A DNA stretch of 64,000 bases, from NCBI GenBank assembly GCA_900109895.1, contig FOBR01000001.1, positions 124,001 to 188,000 of the forward strand, written 5' to 3'. The notes under the pieces were generated by a model. The model did no database searches, was not told where the DNA came from, and saw only the letters and a list, made by a program, of their open reading frames with translations. The DNA comes from a bacterium A37T11 (lineage in GTDB: Bacteria > Bacteroidota > Bacteroidia > Sphingobacteriales > Sphingobacteriaceae). Positions 42,282 through 51,694 of the stretch are shown piece after piece; the first letter of the stretch is position 1, and the number at the start of each line of letters is the position of its first letter. A program made the position numbers and the translations under genes.

Positions 42282-42842
42282 CTATAAACCAAAAGCGTAA
42301 GCTACGCGAAGGCCTAAATAGTTGGCACTGCTGCCACCTTCTACCAGTTTGGTATTACCCTGGAATTTAAAACCTAAATCCAGTGCGCTTTTCCCACCTA
42401 AGCTAAAAAGGTAACCAATTTGAGGCGCATACGTAAATACCGTAGATTTCACGCCTTCATAATCGTCTTTGTTGGCTAAGAAAGAGGCACCTGCTTCTGC
42501 CTGTACGTAGAATTTACCTACAGGAAAGTATTTCAAACCTGCTTTTACAGGGATCAATTGCAGGTCTTTGCCAGAAACGCCACTAAAGTCTTTTGCGAAG
42601 AAATTAGAATAACCCGCATTTAAGGTCACAAAAAGGCTGTTTTGGTAAATGGCATAATCAGCCTGGATAGATCCGCCAATGCTCCAGTCATAGCCGTCTT
42701 TCAAATCACCGATAGGCAAGCTTGCTTCAGGGCCTACGCTTAGGCGCCATTTACCTCCGTCTGTTTCTTGTGCTTTGGCGCTAAATGTGCTGATCGTAAA
42801 AATCGCTAATAATAAGGTACTCAGTTTAAGGATAGTTTTCAT
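42282..42842 (-). CDS. outer-membrane beta-barrel protein
   Basis: This 186-residue protein starts at the ATG at 42840-42842 with signal MKTILKLSTLLLAIFTISTF ending SAKAQ. The mature part is a small barrel of the OmpW/opacity type (WRLSVGPEASLPIGDLKDGY, LFVTLNAGYSNFFAKDF, GLKYFPVGKFYVQAEAGASF, SALDLGFKFQGN) ending YLGLRVAYAFGL. It has a full promoter (TTG at 42982-42980, 20-base spacer, TACCTTTG at 42959-42952) and a strong terminator, so it is a monocistronic gene with a roughly 100-base leader. Function unknown. Confidence 0.85.
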   Translation of the reverse strand: MKTILKLSTLLLAIFTISTFSAKAQETDGGKWRLSVGPEASLPIGDLKDGYDWSIGGSIQADYAIYQNSLFVTLNAGYSNFFAKDFSGVSGKDLQLIPVKAGLKYFPVGKFYVQAEAGASFLANKDDYEGVKSTVFTYAPQIGYLFSLGGKSALDLGFKFQGNTKLVEGGSSANYLGLRVAYAFGL

Positions 42843-42951
42843 TTTTTTAATTAATTGTTGTTGTTTATTCATTCACTGTTTAGAGAGACTCCCCTAGCCT
42901 CTTTGTTTAATGCTGTTTATGGTCTGGTGAAACCTTGTTCATTTATAGCAT

Positions 42952-42982
42952 CAAAGGTAGGGGGGTTATGAATGCACATCAA
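42952..42982 (-). promoter_or_regulatory. promoter of the outer-membrane barrel gene
   Basis: Minus-strand TTG at 42982-42980, 20 bases, TACCTTTG at 42959-42952. This is the clearest -33/-7 pair in the window, and the leader is about 100 bases. Confidence 0.65.
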
Positions 42983-43022
42983 TTCCAAAAACGCGGTAAG
43001 TAGAACCAATTTTTCCGAAAAC

Positions 43023-43050
43023 AAAAAACCCCCGGGGTCGGAGGTTTTTT
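43023..43050 (-). terminator. terminator after the Gfo/Idh/MocA gene
   Basis: AAAAAACC and GGTTTTTT arms form an eight-base stem with an inner CC/GG part, and T-rich sequence follows on the minus strand. It begins three bases after the stop codon. Confidence 0.7.
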
Positions 43051-43052
43051 AT

Positions 43053-44453
43053 TTATTTTACAGTCTCGGCCTTGCTAAGCGCCAGCGTACTGAGATAGTA
43101 TTTAGCCAGTATATTGGGAACCTCCCATGCTGGCAACGATTTGGTCTTTAAAAAACCCAGGTATTTTTGCGTAACCTGGGCAAAATGCTGCTCGTGCACG
43201 GTCACCAGGCTGGGGTCTACACCAATCTTATACAGCCCATTTTTGTCTGGACTGTAAGTAAGCCCGGCATATGTGCCCTTTAGTTTTTCAATGACCTTTT
43301 TCAGGGATGCTTCAAAGCCTTTGGCGGCTTCTTTAGTGGCCGGCTCAACATAGAAGACGGGTTTGTAGTTTTGCTCTGCCCCTTGTTTGATGATCAGGTT
43401 GGCGTTCTTGCCGCGCATGATGGAGTAATGAGTATCGCCGGTACCTTCCGGAGCCTGGAAGTTCCAAATAACAGATACCTTGGCGTAGGTGCCTTTGAGC
43501 TTATAGTTAATCTCGCCGTTTGAAAAGACGGCGAGCTGACCTTTGGCATCCAGGTTGCTTTTTAAGAAGGCAGGGATACTGTCTTGACCCGTTACCTTGG
43601 CAAATTGTTCTTTGCTGAGTAAGGTAGGCCAGCGTTTAGCCGACAGGAGCTCAATGTCTTTTTTATAGTCGATGGTTTGCTCCGGGTAGCATTCCCACTG
43701 CACCAGGTCGATCAGGTGCGTAGTAACATCCACAATCCCTTCTCCTTGTTGTTTCACATCAAAATACCAGGTGGGCCGGGTTAGCGGATTGCCCGAAACA
43801 ACTTTGAAAAAATGGTGAACGCTTTCTTTAGTAACAGCGGGCTGCGCTGGTGTGCCGGTAATGAGGCCTCCAAAAAATTCAGGCTGCCTTGAAAACTCGC
43901 GCTGTAGCGTGCTATTGATTTCATAACGCTCAGTCATGATGTCATATAGCAATACGTTTTTTTCAGCGGCAGTGGCAAAGTCTTTTTCCAGTTGTTTAAA
44001 CCCGGCAGTATCAATCACCATGGGCTTGTCTGACAAAACATTTAATCCGGCCTGGATGGACTGAGTAATGTAGTTGATCTTATCCCGGTTATTGCCGGCC
44101 AGTACCACCACGTTGCCTTTCTTTTCCGAAAGCATCTTGCTAAGGAAATCGGGCCCTTTGTAAACCACCTCATCCCAATGGGTAGGTTCTTCTGGCCGGG
44201 TGTTAAATTGCTTGATCAGGTTGAGATGGGCCTCCACATCCGGTCCTTCCGGGGCATAGACATGGACCACGCTGTCTTCGCCGGGAACCATAAATTTCTG
44301 TACCAGTGCGGCATGAAAATGGCCGGGGGCCAGGGTAATAAACTTCACTTTGTCCGGGGCCTTTTCTTTAAGCGTTTTAGGCGTATTGCCTGTACAGGCG
44401 GCCAGGACTAACATTAGGGCTAATAATTTTAATAGTGAATGGGGGTTTTTCAT
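43053..44453 (-). CDS. Gfo/Idh/MocA family lipoprotein oxidoreductase
   Basis: This 466-residue protein has a lipoprotein signal (MKNPHSLLKLLALMLVLAAC). A Rossmann-like NAD(P) domain (KFITLAPGHFHAALVQKFMV, VVVLAGNNRDKINYITQSIQ, GLNVLSDKPMVID) is followed by the oxidoreductase C-terminal domain (GEGIVDVTTHLIDLVQWECY, GTYAKVSVIWNFQAPEGTGD). DKPM replaces the usual EKP motif. Family members are NAD-dependent sugar oxidoreductases or glycosidases; the lipid anchor suggests periplasmic action. It follows nuoN by 33 bases on the same strand but is unrelated to complex I. Intact. Confidence 0.8.
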   Translation of the reverse strand: MKNPHSLLKLLALMLVLAACTGNTPKTLKEKAPDKVKFITLAPGHFHAALVQKFMVPGEDSVVHVYAPEGPDVEAHLNLIKQFNTRPEEPTHWDEVVYKGPDFLSKMLSEKKGNVVVLAGNNRDKINYITQSIQAGLNVLSDKPMVIDTAGFKQLEKDFATAAEKNVLLYDIMTERYEINSTLQREFSRQPEFFGGLITGTPAQPAVTKESVHHFFKVVSGNPLTRPTWYFDVKQQGEGIVDVTTHLIDLVQWECYPEQTIDYKKDIELLSAKRWPTLLSKEQFAKVTGQDSIPAFLKSNLDAKGQLAVFSNGEINYKLKGTYAKVSVIWNFQAPEGTGDTHYSIMRGKNANLIIKQGAEQNYKPVFYVEPATKEAAKGFEASLKKVIEKLKGTYAGLTYSPDKNGLYKIGVDPSLVTVHEQHFAQVTQKYLGFLKTKSLPAWEVPNILAKYYLSTLALSKAETVK

Positions 44454-44486
44454 CGTTCATTTATTGGATATTATTGATTTTATCAG

Positions 44487-45866
44487 TTAAAGCCAGCCCG
44501 CTAGCAGGGAGGGAAATATGCCAATGGCTATCGTAAGCAGCGCCCCGATAAATAGGACCGCTTTATAGTTGGCATTGACAGTGACCTCTTCGCGGTCTGC
44601 TGGGCGGAAGTACATGGCAACGATCACCCTGAAATAGTAATAAATACCCATGGCGGCATTGAGCACGGCCAGCAGCAGCAATACGATGTGATAATTGGCC
44701 AATACGCCTGAAAACATCATGAACTTACCGACAAAACCGGCGGTAAGTGGAATACCTGCCAATGAAAGCATAGCGACGCTGAGGGTAAAGGCCAGGTAGG
44801 GATTTTTGGCGGCCAGCCCGTTAAAAGCTTCAAAATGCTCACTGCCACGGCTGCGCTTAACCAGGATGAGGACGGCAAAGGCCACTACCGAGGCGATTGA
44901 ATAAGCGGCAGAATAGACAAAGATAGCTCCGGCAGAGGCTGCCCCTATGGAAAGGATGCCAAAGAGCATATAACCAGCGTGTGATATACTGGAGTAAGCA
45001 AGCATGCGCTTAAAGCTTTGCTGTGCCAGGGCGCTGATATTGCCAATAAACAGGGTGAGCACAGTGATCACTAATAACACGGGTGCCCAAAAGTCCTGCA
45101 AAGGGACAAAACAGGTTAAGAACAAGCGTAGAAAACCAGCGAATGCGGCTGTTTTGACCACGGTGCTCATAAAGGTGGTAATGAGGATGGGGGCGCCTTC
45201 ATACACGTCTGGTGTCCAGAAATGGAAGGGTGCCGCGCCTACTTTGAAGGATAGGCCTATGATGAGCAGCAGGATGCCGCTGTAGAACAGGGGCGAGATG
45301 CTGTGCGGGTTTGCAATGAGGTAATTTTTGATCTCGGTGAGGTCAAAAGAGCCGGTAGCCCCATAGATCAACGTAATACCAAACAGCAGGAAGCCGGTTG
45401 AAAACGCGCCCATTAAAAAGTATTTCAACGCGGCTTCGTTTGAAGAAAAATCGCGCTTGCGGATGCCTACCAATATATATAAAGCCACAGACATAATCTC
45501 AATACCGATAAAGAGCATGGCCAGGTTATGGAACGATACAACCAGCAGCGCCCCCGTGAGCGAAAAGATGATCAAGGCGTAATACTCAGCGACATGTTCG
45601 CTGATGCTGTCAAAATAATCCCGGGAAAGCAAAAAGACTAAGCCGGTAATAAAGAGGCTGAGGATGGAAAAGGCCACGGCAAAGTGATCAAACAGCACCA
45701 TGCCACTGTATAGGGGTTCGGCATCGGTGTCCCATTGGATACTGTACAATACGATGGCTGCCAGCAGCCCCAGTAAAGAGACAGGCAATAGCGCTTTTTT
45801 AGCTTTAAATAAACCCAGGTATAGGAGCAATACAGCTAAAAGGGATAATGTGATGATGGCACTCAT
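44487..45866 (-). CDS. nuoN: NADH-quinone oxidoreductase subunit N
   Basis: This 459-residue antiporter-like membrane subunit of complex I has about 14 helices. The proton-channel signature is ALKYFLMGAFSTGFLLFGIT with the key Lys, then FKVGAAPFHFWTPDVYEGAP and KRMLAYSSISHAGYMLFGIL. It is the last gene of the nuo operon, 22 bases after nuoM. Length fits the family. Intact. Confidence 0.95.
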   Translation of the reverse strand: MSAIITLSLLAVLLLYLGLFKAKKALLPVSLLGLLAAIVLYSIQWDTDAEPLYSGMVLFDHFAVAFSILSLFITGLVFLLSRDYFDSISEHVAEYYALIIFSLTGALLVVSFHNLAMLFIGIEIMSVALYILVGIRKRDFSSNEAALKYFLMGAFSTGFLLFGITLIYGATGSFDLTEIKNYLIANPHSISPLFYSGILLLIIGLSFKVGAAPFHFWTPDVYEGAPILITTFMSTVVKTAAFAGFLRLFLTCFVPLQDFWAPVLLVITVLTLFIGNISALAQQSFKRMLAYSSISHAGYMLFGILSIGAASAGAIFVYSAAYSIASVVAFAVLILVKRSRGSEHFEAFNGLAAKNPYLAFTLSVAMLSLAGIPLTAGFVGKFMMFSGVLANYHIVLLLLAVLNAAMGIYYYFRVIVAMYFRPADREEVTVNANYKAVLFIGALLTIAIGIFPSLLAGWL

Positions 45867-45888
45867 AATGATTTATTTCGCTATCAAT

Positions 45889-47337
45889 TTACTTTAAGGA
45901 GACCTGATTAATTAACTGGCTGACGGCTGCCTCGGATAGATGCAGCAGGGGCTTCGGATACACTCCAATGCCCACGACCAGCAAGACGATAATTCCCAAT
46001 ACGAGGACCTCTGTTCCGGCAATATCTTTAAAGCGGGCATTTTGTTCAGGCGTTTCACCCAGCATGGTCTTTTGGTAAAGCCTTAGCATGTATACAGCGC
46101 CCAATATCAGGGTGAGGCCTGCAAAAACAGCGTACCACAACCCATAGTTATAAATACCCACTAGCAGCAGGAATTCCCCGACAAATCCGTTGGTCAGTGG
46201 CAGGCCGATGGCTCCCATCACAATGATGAGAAAAACGGCTGCCAGCTTTGGTGCTGGTTTGGCAAGGCCACCTGTTAGCTTGATGTCATGGGTGCCCAAG
46301 CGCTGCGCAATGATATCCAAAACAAAGAACAGGCCCACAACGCTGATGCCGTGATTAACCATTTGGATTACGGCTCCCTGCAACCCCTGTACATTCCAGG
46401 CAAAAATGCCAGCGGCCATGAGGCCAACGTGTGCGATGGAGGAATAGGCAACGACCCGTTTAATATGTTGTTGTTTGAAAGCAATGATGGAGGCATAGAC
46501 CAGCCCAATAACGGCCAGGATAATGGCCAGTTGTCCATAGGCAGCTACGCCAAGCGGAGCGATGGGGATGAGCCAACGAATAAGACCATACAATCCCATT
46601 TTGAGCATGATACCTGCCAGCAGCATGGTGCCAGCGGAAGGAGCTTCAGTGTAGGTATCGGGCTGCCAGGTATGGAATGGAAAGATGGGTATCTTGATGG
46701 CAAAGGCAATGAAAAAAGCCCAGAATATCCAGCCTTGGGTAGGTGCGTCAAGCGCGAGCTGGTAGAAAGAACGGAGTTCGTAGCTATGGCCAGGTACCTG
46801 CAAATGAAGATAAATAATGGCAATAAGCATAAGCAAACTGCCAAAGAAGGTGTAAATGAAAAATTTGATAGTAACCCGTATGCGGTTTTCGCCGCCCCAG
46901 AGCGCACAGATAAAATAAATGGGAATCAATGCAGCTTCCCAGCCCACATAGAAGACGAAGGCATCCAGTGCGGTGAAGACCAGCAACAAACCGGCCTGCA
47001 TAAATAGTACCAGTGCATAGAAGTCGCCCTTATATTTCCGGCCATAGCTGGCCAGGATGATGAGCGGCACAAGTACATTGGTGAGCAGCACCAGGGGCAG
47101 GCTGATCCCGTCAATCCCAACATGGAACTGTATGCCCAGGGATGATATCCATGGCACCTGCTGCTCAAACTGCATACTGGCGTCCGGCACGAAATGAAAC
47201 AGGAACGACAGGGAATAGGCAAGACTGAGTAGGGGAAAAAGGAGGGCCAATGTCTTTGCTGAGGCTGACTTGCCGGTGAGGGCAAGGACCAGCGCTCCAA
47301 CGACGGGAATGAAGATTAATATAAAAAGATTATCCAT
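45889..47337 (-). CDS. nuoM: NADH-quinone oxidoreductase subunit M
   Basis: This 482-residue antiporter-like subunit of complex I shows FKQQHIKRVVAYSSIAHVGL and FALKIPIFPFHTWQPDTYTE-like motifs (read as IAFAIKIPIFPFHTWQPDTY), with membrane Glu in YVGWEAALIPIYF. Start ATG at 47335-47337, 24 bases after nuoL. It pumps protons with NuoL and NuoN. Intact. Confidence 0.95.
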   Translation of the reverse strand: MDNLFILIFIPVVGALVLALTGKSASAKTLALLFPLLSLAYSLSFLFHFVPDASMQFEQQVPWISSLGIQFHVGIDGISLPLVLLTNVLVPLIILASYGRKYKGDFYALVLFMQAGLLLVFTALDAFVFYVGWEAALIPIYFICALWGGENRIRVTIKFFIYTFFGSLLMLIAIIYLHLQVPGHSYELRSFYQLALDAPTQGWIFWAFFIAFAIKIPIFPFHTWQPDTYTEAPSAGTMLLAGIMLKMGLYGLIRWLIPIAPLGVAAYGQLAIILAVIGLVYASIIAFKQQHIKRVVAYSSIAHVGLMAAGIFAWNVQGLQGAVIQMVNHGISVVGLFFVLDIIAQRLGTHDIKLTGGLAKPAPKLAAVFLIIVMGAIGLPLTNGFVGEFLLLVGIYNYGLWYAVFAGLTLILGAVYMLRLYQKTMLGETPEQNARFKDIAGTEVLVLGIIVLLVVGIGVYPKPLLHLSEAAVSQLINQVSLK

Positions 47338-47361
47338 ATACTAGCTTATAAATCGCTGCTT

Positions 47362-49281
47362 CTAAATCTTGATGAGACCATATACCAGCAGGGCAATGAC
47401 ACCCACTACCATCATAAAGATATAAAAACCAACATTACCACTTTGCAACAGCCGGATGCCTTTGCCCGATTCTTCGGCGGTGCGACCCAGTCCGTTGACC
47501 AGCCCGTCTATGCCTGCCCGGTCTATCACCTTATACAGAAAAACGGACAGCTTGTTCAGTGGACGAACGATGAGCGCATCGTATATCTCATCGATATAAA
47601 ATTTATGATAAGACAGGCGCGACAACAAACTCCGTTCTGCACCATCTGCCACCGGAACCGTTTTCTTGCTGACGTAGGTGCCGTAGGCCCAAATGGCCAT
47701 TATAATAGCGGCTATGCCTGAGGCAGCCATGAGTGCATATTCGGTGCCGTGTTCCAAATGGAATTCACCGGTTTTGGCAGTGGAGGCGGCGAAGACGGGC
47801 TCCAGGTAATGGGCCAGCCATTCTCCCCCACCCAACGCTGCGGGAATATTCAGCAACCCTCCGAAAGCGGCCAAAATAGCCAGGACGATCAGTGGAAAGG
47901 TCATGCTACCTGGCGACTCATGGAGGTGATGGGCTTGTTCTTTACTGCCTCTGAACTCTCCAAAAAAGGTGAGGAACAACATCCGGAACATATAGAAGGC
48001 GGTAAACAGGGCTCCGATGAATCCGAGTACCCACAACACTTTGTTTTGTACAAACGCATGGGCCAGTATTTCGTCTTTGGAGAAAAAGCCCGAGAGCGGC
48101 GGTATCCCCGAGATAGCGATGGTGCCTATGAGCATGGTAATATACGTGATGGGCAGTTTCTTTTTAAGCCCACCCATTGACCGCATATCCTGCTCGTCGC
48201 TCATGGCGTGGATCACCGAGCCTGCGCCCAAAAATAGCAGGGCTTTAAAGAATGCGTGGGTCAACACATGAAAAAAGGCTCCGGTAAAGGCGCCGACGCC
48301 CAATCCCAGGAACATATAACCCAGTTGGGATACGGTGGAGTAGGCCAGAACCTTCTTGATATCGTTTTGTGTAAGCGCGATGGCAGCGGCAAGCAATGCC
48401 GTGGCAATGCCAATACCGGCCACGATCTGCAAGGTGACGGGTGCCAGGGTAAATAAGATATTTGAACGCGCGATCATGTAAATACCGGCGGTCACCATGG
48501 TGGCTGCGTGGATAAGTGCTGATACGGGTGTTGGGCCAGCCATGGCATCCGGCAGCCAGGTGAACAGGGGTATCTGTGCCGACTTGCCGGTAGCGGCTAC
48601 AAATAGTAATAGTGTAATTAGCAATAAAGTGCCGTCTCCTGAAACCCGACCTGCAGCCTGTGGAAATATGCTGCTAAACTCAAAGGAGCCAAAAGTGGTG
48701 AAGATCAGAAAAACGGCAATCAGAAAGCCCAGGTCACCGATGCGGTTCATAACAAATGCTTTTTTGGCGGCGCCGGCGTAGGCTTCGTTTTTGTACCAGA
48801 AGCCGATGAGCAGGTAGGAGCACAACCCCACGCCTTCCCAACCGATAAACATAACGATGTAATTGGAACCTAGTACCAACAGCAGCATGAAGAAGATAAA
48901 AAGGTTCAGGTAACTGAAAAACTTGCCAAAACCAGGGTCATGGCTCATATACCCGATGGAATACACATGGATCAGAAATCCGATGCCTGTAACAATGAGC
49001 AGCATAATGGAACTGAGCGGATCAAGCATAAACGAGAGGCCCACGCTCAGTTTGCCGGCACTGATCCATTCAAAAATAGGAACAGTAAAGGCACCATCAC
49101 CGCCTGCCTGGCGAGCGTCATAGACGTGAGAGAACAGGCAACAGCTGAGCAGGAAGGATACGAATACTACGCCACTGCCAATAATGCCTATAAGCGGTTT
49201 ACCCAGTATATTCCTGCCAATCCCGTTGATGAGGAACCCGATGAATGGTAAGAGCGGAACGATCCAAATTAAGTCTGTCAT
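47362..49281 (-). CDS. nuoL: NADH-quinone oxidoreductase subunit L
   Basis: This 639-residue subunit is the largest proton-pumping component of complex I. It shows FIGWEGVGLCSYLLIGFWY, KAFVMNRIGDLGFLIAVFL, SAQIPLFTWLPDAMAGPTPV and KKVLAYSTVSQLGYMFLGLG. The C-terminal part contains the long lateral helix region (YHKFYIDEIYDALIVRPLNK). The length agrees with the family. It lies between nuoK and nuoM. Confidence 0.95.
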   Translation of the reverse strand: MTDLIWIVPLLPFIGFLINGIGRNILGKPLIGIIGSGVVFVSFLLSCCLFSHVYDARQAGGDGAFTVPIFEWISAGKLSVGLSFMLDPLSSIMLLIVTGIGFLIHVYSIGYMSHDPGFGKFFSYLNLFIFFMLLLVLGSNYIVMFIGWEGVGLCSYLLIGFWYKNEAYAGAAKKAFVMNRIGDLGFLIAVFLIFTTFGSFEFSSIFPQAAGRVSGDGTLLLITLLLFVAATGKSAQIPLFTWLPDAMAGPTPVSALIHAATMVTAGIYMIARSNILFTLAPVTLQIVAGIGIATALLAAAIALTQNDIKKVLAYSTVSQLGYMFLGLGVGAFTGAFFHVLTHAFFKALLFLGAGSVIHAMSDEQDMRSMGGLKKKLPITYITMLIGTIAISGIPPLSGFFSKDEILAHAFVQNKVLWVLGFIGALFTAFYMFRMLFLTFFGEFRGSKEQAHHLHESPGSMTFPLIVLAILAAFGGLLNIPAALGGGEWLAHYLEPVFAASTAKTGEFHLEHGTEYALMAASGIAAIIMAIWAYGTYVSKKTVPVADGAERSLLSRLSYHKFYIDEIYDALIVRPLNKLSVFLYKVIDRAGIDGLVNGLGRTAEESGKGIRLLQSGNVGFYIFMMVVGVIALLVYGLIKI

Positions 49282-49307
49282 ATTTCTTTCTTATTCGCTT
49301 TATAATA

Positions 49308-49637
49308 TTACCACTTGAGCCGGCTGAGGGCGTTGATATCCACTGAACGCGTATTGCGGTATACCATGACGATGATGGCAAGACCTACGGCTACTTCTGC
49401 CGCGGCCAGAGCCATGACAAAAAACACAAATACCTGTCCAGAGGCGTCACCTTTGTATGCTGAAAATGCGGCCAGCAATAAGTTGACCGAGTTCAGCATC
49501 AGTTCTACCGACATCATGATAACGATGACGTTGCGGCGGATAAGCACGCCAATTACCCCAATGGCGAAAATAATACTGCAAAACAGGATGTAATGATTGA
49601 TGGGGACACCTTGAAGGTTGGTAACGACGGTTTCCAT
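49308..49637 (-). CDS. nuoK: NADH-quinone oxidoreductase subunit K
   Basis: This 109-residue, three-helix membrane subunit has the conserved Glu in IMMSVELMLNSVNLLLAAFS and the second in ALAAAEVAVGLAIIVMVYR. Its ATG overlaps the nuoJ stop by one base (TAATG), which implies translational coupling. Confidence 0.95.
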   Translation of the reverse strand: METVVTNLQGVPINHYILFCSIIFAIGVIGVLIRRNVIVIMMSVELMLNSVNLLLAAFSAYKGDASGQVFVFFVMALAAAEVAVGLAIIVMVYRNTRSVDINALSRLKW

Positions 49638-50134
49638 TAGATCTTTTTGGTTTCGTTTTTGGCGAGCAGTACTGCGCCCACCATGGCTGTCAATAATAAG
49701 ATGGATGATATTTCAAACGGCAGCAGAAATTCGCTGAAGAGCACTTTGCCCAGATTGCTCACCAAACCAATGCCGGGATCTTTGAGCACCACGGGGTTGG
49801 AGGTTTCCAACAGTTTTAATGAGCCGGCGATAGTAACCACCAGGCAAAGCCCCGCGATGACCCCGATTATCTTGATCAAATTGGATTTGAGGGGTTCGGT
49901 ATCTTTGTTGAGATTAAGCAACATGAGCACAAACAGGAATAACACCATGATGGCTCCCATATATACAATAAAATTAACAACGGCTAAAAATTGGGCGTTC
50001 AGCAAAATGTAATGGATGGTGAAGGTAAAAAAAGTGATCACCAGGTAAAGTACGCTGTGTACCGCATTTTTCGTGAAGATGGTCATCAACGCGAAAAAGA
50101 TGGAAAGAAAAGCTACGAAATAAAATACGGACAT
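49637..50134 (-). CDS. nuoJ: NADH-quinone oxidoreductase subunit J
   Basis: This 165-residue membrane subunit has five helices. LNAQFLAVVNFIVYMGAIMV is the conserved third helix with a Tyr at the pi-bulge. It is translationally coupled to nuoK and starts three bases after the nuoI stop. Confidence 0.95.
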   Translation of the reverse strand: MSVFYFVAFLSIFFALMTIFTKNAVHSVLYLVITFFTFTIHYILLNAQFLAVVNFIVYMGAIMVLFLFVLMLLNLNKDTEPLKSNLIKIIGVIAGLCLVVTIAGSLKLLETSNPVVLKDPGIGLVSNLGKVLFSEFLLPFEISSILLLTAMVGAVLLAKNETKKI

Positions 50135-50137
50135 CCC

Positions 50138-50641
50138 TTAATCGTTAATTTCAAATTTGGGTTCAACCAGTTTATCTTTTCCATAAATAAAGTCTTTGCG
50201 CAGGTATTCAGGCTGAACGTGGGGACCATCCAGATAGATGGCTTCTTTCGGACAGGCCTCTTCACACAGCCCACAAAAGATGCAACGCAGCATGTTGATT
50301 TCATAGACGGCTGCATATTTTTCTTCTCGGTACAGGATTTCTTCCCCTTTTTTCCGCTCTGCAGAGATCATGGTGATGGCTTCTGCCGGGCATGATAGCG
50401 CACATAAACCGCACGCGGTACACCGTTCACGGCCTTGTTCATCGCGCTTGAGGGAGTGTTGCCCCCTAAAGTTTTTAGAATAGGGCCGCTTTTGCTCCGG
50501 ATACTTAATGGTGGGTATGCGTTTGAAAAAATGGCGCAAAGTTATGGTTAGCCCTTTAAAAACGGCTGGCAGGTAGATACGCTCCCAGAAGTTCAATGGC
50601 TTCTGCTCCAATACTTTTTTTCTGTTGCTTAATGACTGCAT
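50138..50641 (-). CDS. nuoI: NADH-quinone oxidoreductase subunit I
   Basis: This 167-residue ferredoxin-like subunit carries two 4Fe-4S motifs, CTACGLCALSCP and CIFCGLCEEACP (clusters N6a and N6b). They pass electrons from NuoG toward NuoB in the peripheral arm. The N-terminal amphipathic helices contact NuoH. Length is normal. Confidence 0.95.
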   Translation of the reverse strand: MQSLSNRKKVLEQKPLNFWERIYLPAVFKGLTITLRHFFKRIPTIKYPEQKRPYSKNFRGQHSLKRDEQGRERCTACGLCALSCPAEAITMISAERKKGEEILYREEKYAAVYEINMLRCIFCGLCEEACPKEAIYLDGPHVQPEYLRKDFIYGKDKLVEPKFEIND

Positions 50642-50657
50642 CTCTTTCTTCTCCTTT

Positions 50658-51692
50658 TTAGAAAAATGTATCTTTCACTATGGTAATAACCCCGGTCAAT
50701 ACAATGTTGGCAATGGACAAAGGAATCAGCATTTTCCATCCAAGGTTCATCAGCTGGTCATAACGGAAACGCGGCAAGGTCCAGCGGATCCACATGAAAA
50801 AGAAAATGAACGCAAAGATCTTGAGGAAAAAGATTACCATACCCAATATGGCCAGCAGATTAGGCGAAAGCCCCAAACTGTCTATAAAGGGAAAATTATA
50901 CCCCCCAAAATAGAGGGTGACCATGACGGCCGAAGATACGAACATGTTAATGTACTCTGAAAACATGTACAGTCCCAATTTCATGGACGAATATTCGGTG
51001 TGGTAACCGCCAATAAGTTCGGTTTCACATTCGGGCAAGTCAAAAGGCACACGGTTACACTCAGCAAAGGCACAAGTGCAAAAGATGAGGAAACCCAGGG
51101 GTTGTACCCAAATGTTCCAATTAAAGCCGGCTTGCTGCTCGACAATTTCGCGGAGTGACAGGGTCTGTGTGACCATCAGCATGGCGATGATGGATAGCCC
51201 CATGGCTATTTCATAACTGATACTTTGGGAGGCTGCCCGTACAGCGCCCATCAGAGAAAATTTGTTGTTTGAAGCCCACCCGCCAAGCATAATGCCATAA
51301 ACGCCCAAGGCTACAACACCAAATACATACAGAATGCCTACGTTAATATCGGCTACCTGCAACGGTACGACACGCCCTGCGATGGTGAGATCACGACCCC
51401 AGGGGATAACCGCACTGCTGATACAGGCCGTGATGATGGCGATAGTGGGACCCAGGATGAACAGGGCTTTATGCGCCCCTGCAGGGATAATTTCCTCTTT
51501 AAAGAAAAACTTACCGCCGTCGCACAGGGGCTGGAGCATGCCAAAAGGGCCTGCGCGGTCAGGGCCATAACGGTCTTGCATGAAGCCGGCTACTTTTCGC
51601 TCGGCCAGGGTGGAGTACATGGCGATGACCAGGGTGACCACAAAGATGAGGATGACCAGTGCAAATTTTTCAATGATGAATGCTAATTCCAT
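50658..51692 (-). CDS. nuoH: NADH-quinone oxidoreductase subunit H
   Basis: This 344-residue membrane subunit forms part of the quinone chamber. Signatures are AERKVAGFMQDRYGPDRAGP, ADINVGILYVFGVVALGVYG, RAASQSISYEIAMGLSIIAM and NRVPFDLPECETELIGGYHT. It lies between nuoG and nuoI with two- and 16-base gaps. Intact. Confidence 0.95.
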   Translation of the reverse strand: MELAFIIEKFALVILIFVVTLVIAMYSTLAERKVAGFMQDRYGPDRAGPFGMLQPLCDGGKFFFKEEIIPAGAHKALFILGPTIAIITACISSAVIPWGRDLTIAGRVVPLQVADINVGILYVFGVVALGVYGIMLGGWASNNKFSLMGAVRAASQSISYEIAMGLSIIAMLMVTQTLSLREIVEQQAGFNWNIWVQPLGFLIFCTCAFAECNRVPFDLPECETELIGGYHTEYSSMKLGLYMFSEYINMFVSSAVMVTLYFGGYNFPFIDSLGLSPNLLAILGMVIFFLKIFAFIFFFMWIRWTLPRFRYDQLMNLGWKMLIPLSIANIVLTGVITIVKDTFF

Positions 51693-51694
51693 GG

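Noticed and set aside
46288-47007. A 239-residue plus-strand ORF opposite nuoM
   Set aside because: It mirrors a conserved membrane gene and has no family-like features.
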